A DNA stretch of 40,971 bases from a virus. Location: IMG/VR virus record IMGVR_UViG_3300008114_000218, positions 5,155 through 46,125 of that record. One strand, 5' to 3'. Of the stretch, positions 39,978 to 40,971 are shown piece by piece. The stretch's first letter is position 1, and each line of letters starts with the position of its first letter. The notes below the pieces were generated by a model. The model was not told the DNA's origin. It worked only from the letters and a program-made list of their open reading frames with translations, and ran no database searches. The position numbers and the translations under genes were made by a program.

Positions 39978-40307
39978 TTACCTCGTAACTTGAGGAGTAA
40001 CTGTTACAATACCTTCAACCAGACGAGAGACTGTATTGCCAGAACTTGTCAGTTCACAGTCATAAACATATCTACCAGCTGTTACGTTAGCAGATGTTGC
40101 AGCATTCATTGATAACGTAACACTGCCACCAGAAGCATTAATGGCAACATTAAATGCAGTAGCCGTAGAAGAAGTATAGTGCTTGCGCATTTGTGCGGCA
40201 CCAGAATAACCAGTTAGATCTACTACTTCGCCGGCATCATCAAGCACGTCGATTTCTGTACTGAAATCAGCGCCTTGGTCGATTTGTAAGTTTGCTTTAA
40301 TTGCCAT
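39978..40307 (-). CDS. Baseplate/fibre Ig-like structural protein
   Basis: 109 aa. MAIKANLQIDQGADFSTEID, DLTGYSGAAQMRKHY and AGRYVYDCELTSSGNTVSRL form a short beta-sandwich pattern seen in baseplate upper-protein (BppU) N-terminal-like modules and in small proteins of marine T4-like fibre operons. Probably an adaptor joining fibres to the baseplate. Start with an AGAAGAG ribosome-binding site. Confidence 0.78.
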   Translation of the reverse strand: MAIKANLQIDQGADFSTEIDVLDDAGEVVDLTGYSGAAQMRKHYTSSTATAFNVAINASGGSVTLSMNAATSANVTAGRYVYDCELTSSGNTVSRLVEGIVTVTPQVTR

Positions 40308-40321
40308 TTACTCTTCTCTTA

Positions 40322-40873
40322 TTAAATAGGCGATGGTATACCAGATGTATCTGCGTCTAAAACAAAATAATTGCTTGCAACTGTTACCTGAGTTATTTTA
40401 TGACGAATGTAGCCTCGCATAAATGCTGTCGATCTTGAATTAAACTCGTTTGCAAAAACTCTCCAAACATAACTGCTAGAAAGATCCAACCATGTATCAA
40501 GAGGAGAACTTGTATCTAACGGATCGCCACTTACTCTTTCCACTAAAATTTGGTATTGACCAGAATTAGCAGAATTTACAATCCATGGATAACTTCCGCC
40601 TGGCCAATATTCTACATTTCCAGAAGAGTATATAGCCCATTCTGCCGTTGATCCTCCAAAACCATCTCCAGGGTTTTGAACAATATCATCGCTCAATTGA
40701 ACTTGGTCTACGAACCCCTTCCAAGTACTTCCATTATAAACTTTAGCGTTGGTTGTATATAACCATTCTGAACCATTCCAAATACGAAAAACTGCGCCAC
40801 CATCATCATATTGAAAATCAAAAGTGTTATTAACTATTGCCCATGATGATCCGTTCCAATAGTGCATTGCCAT
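40322..40873 (-). CDS. Tail-fibre-region beta protein
   Basis: 183 aa from the ATG at 40873 (MAMHYWNGSSWAIVNNTF), which overlaps the upstream stop as TAATG; the in-frame start at 40888 would lie inside the upstream gene. Repeated W-N-G-S-x-W motifs (HYWNGSSW, RIWNGSEW, VYNGSTW) mark a small aromatic repeat domain often found in phage appendage proteins. The second half is a different beta domain (YQILVERVSGDPLDTSS, YVWRVFANEFNSRSTAF). Function unknown; probably virion structural. Confidence 0.78.
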   Translation of the reverse strand: MAMHYWNGSSWAIVNNTFDFQYDDGGAVFRIWNGSEWLYTTNAKVYNGSTWKGFVDQVQLSDDIVQNPGDGFGGSTAEWAIYSSGNVEYWPGGSYPWIVNSANSGQYQILVERVSGDPLDTSSPLDTWLDLSSSYVWRVFANEFNSRSTAFMRGYIRHKITQVTVASNYFVLDADTSGIPSPI

Positions 40874-40971
40874 TAGATTTGAATCCAAATATCGCCAGTT
40901 GCTGATGCTGATGGTTGTGGACCCTGCACAAACACCTGTCCACCGCCAGTATAACCTGATGTTACGTGACG
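40873..40971 (-). CDS. C-terminal end of an upstream fibre-region protein
   Basis: Only the last 32 codons are in the window (ending PSASATGDIWIQI then TAA, which overlaps the next ATG). Gly/Gln-rich (GYTGGGQVFVQGPQP), resembling the end of a collagen-like or Gly-rich fibre protein. The gene continues off the right edge. Confidence 0.7.
   Translation of the reverse strand, partial: RHVTSGYTGGGQVFVQGPQPSASATGDIWIQI

Noticed and set aside
1-40971. Cyanophage identity
   Set aside because: The gene order is compatible, but no photosynthesis or other cyanophage-specific gene was seen, so the host is left open.
1-40971. tRNA genes or integration sites
   Set aside because: Intergenic gaps are too short to hold tRNAs and no cloverleaf, integrase or attachment repeat was noticed.

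Overview
The window is a block of a T4-like (Tevenvirinae-type contractile-tailed) bacteriophage genome. The evidence is a nearly complete, co-linear run of T4 virion genes on the minus strand. Read 5'->3' on that strand it goes gp13-gp14-gp15-gp16-gp17-gp18-gp19-gp20-acidic core protein-small core-region protein-repeat protein-unknown-gp21-gp22-gp23-tail-tube-like protein-uvsY-uvsW. Genes are packed with TAATG or ATGA stop/start overlaps. No tRNA, integrase, insertion sequence, CRISPR array or photosynthesis gene was seen. The gene order and the fibre and modification genes resemble marine/environmental T4-like phages rather than enteric T4. The host cannot be named from this sequence.

Layout. 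Positions 1-16,288 (minus): head, neck, tail-tube and packaging module, ending in the recombination pair uvsY/uvsW (uvsW runs off the left edge). Copies of the T4 late-promoter box (TATAAATA, or the ATAAATA core) lie upstream of gp13, gp18, gp19, the acidic core gene, gp22, gp23 and the tail-tube-like gene. Strong hairpin terminators follow gp23 and gp19. Positions 16,326-16,701 (plus): a lone inverted small gene with its own perfect late box, back to back with that of gp13. Positions 16,690-21,305 (minus): a tight six-gene enzyme cluster of unknown protein, sulfotransferase, GNAT acetyltransferase, PRMT-like methyltransferase, prolyl-4-hydroxylase-like 2OG-Fe(II) oxygenase and an acyl-CoA-synthetase (ADP-forming) alpha-like protein. 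Positions 21,322-35,385 (minus): glycine-rich adhesin, two small proteins, a 1,328-aa collagen-like fibre with a C-terminal S74 chaperone, a 410-aa virion protein, and a second, giant collagen-like fibre (about 2,470 aa if joined) split into four reading-frame pieces by three apparent frameshifts. Positions 35,466-38,095 (plus): two glycosyltransferase genes behind a consensus sigma70 promoter. Positions 38,067-40,971 (minus): a small coiled-coil protein, another fibre protein and several small fibre/baseplate-like proteins, the last running off the right edge.

How the parts may work together. The left half builds heads and tails. The right half builds host-recognition fibres and sits beside enzymes able to hydroxylate, sulfate, acetylate, methylate and glycosylate. 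The most notable hypothesis is a fibre-modification island in which a phage prolyl hydroxylase and glycosyltransferases act on the Gly-X-Y repeats of the adjacent fibres. An orphan ADP-forming acyl-CoA synthetase alpha-like protein near a GNAT enzyme resembles a split Pat-type acyltransferase. Both are inferences from sequence and neighbourhood.
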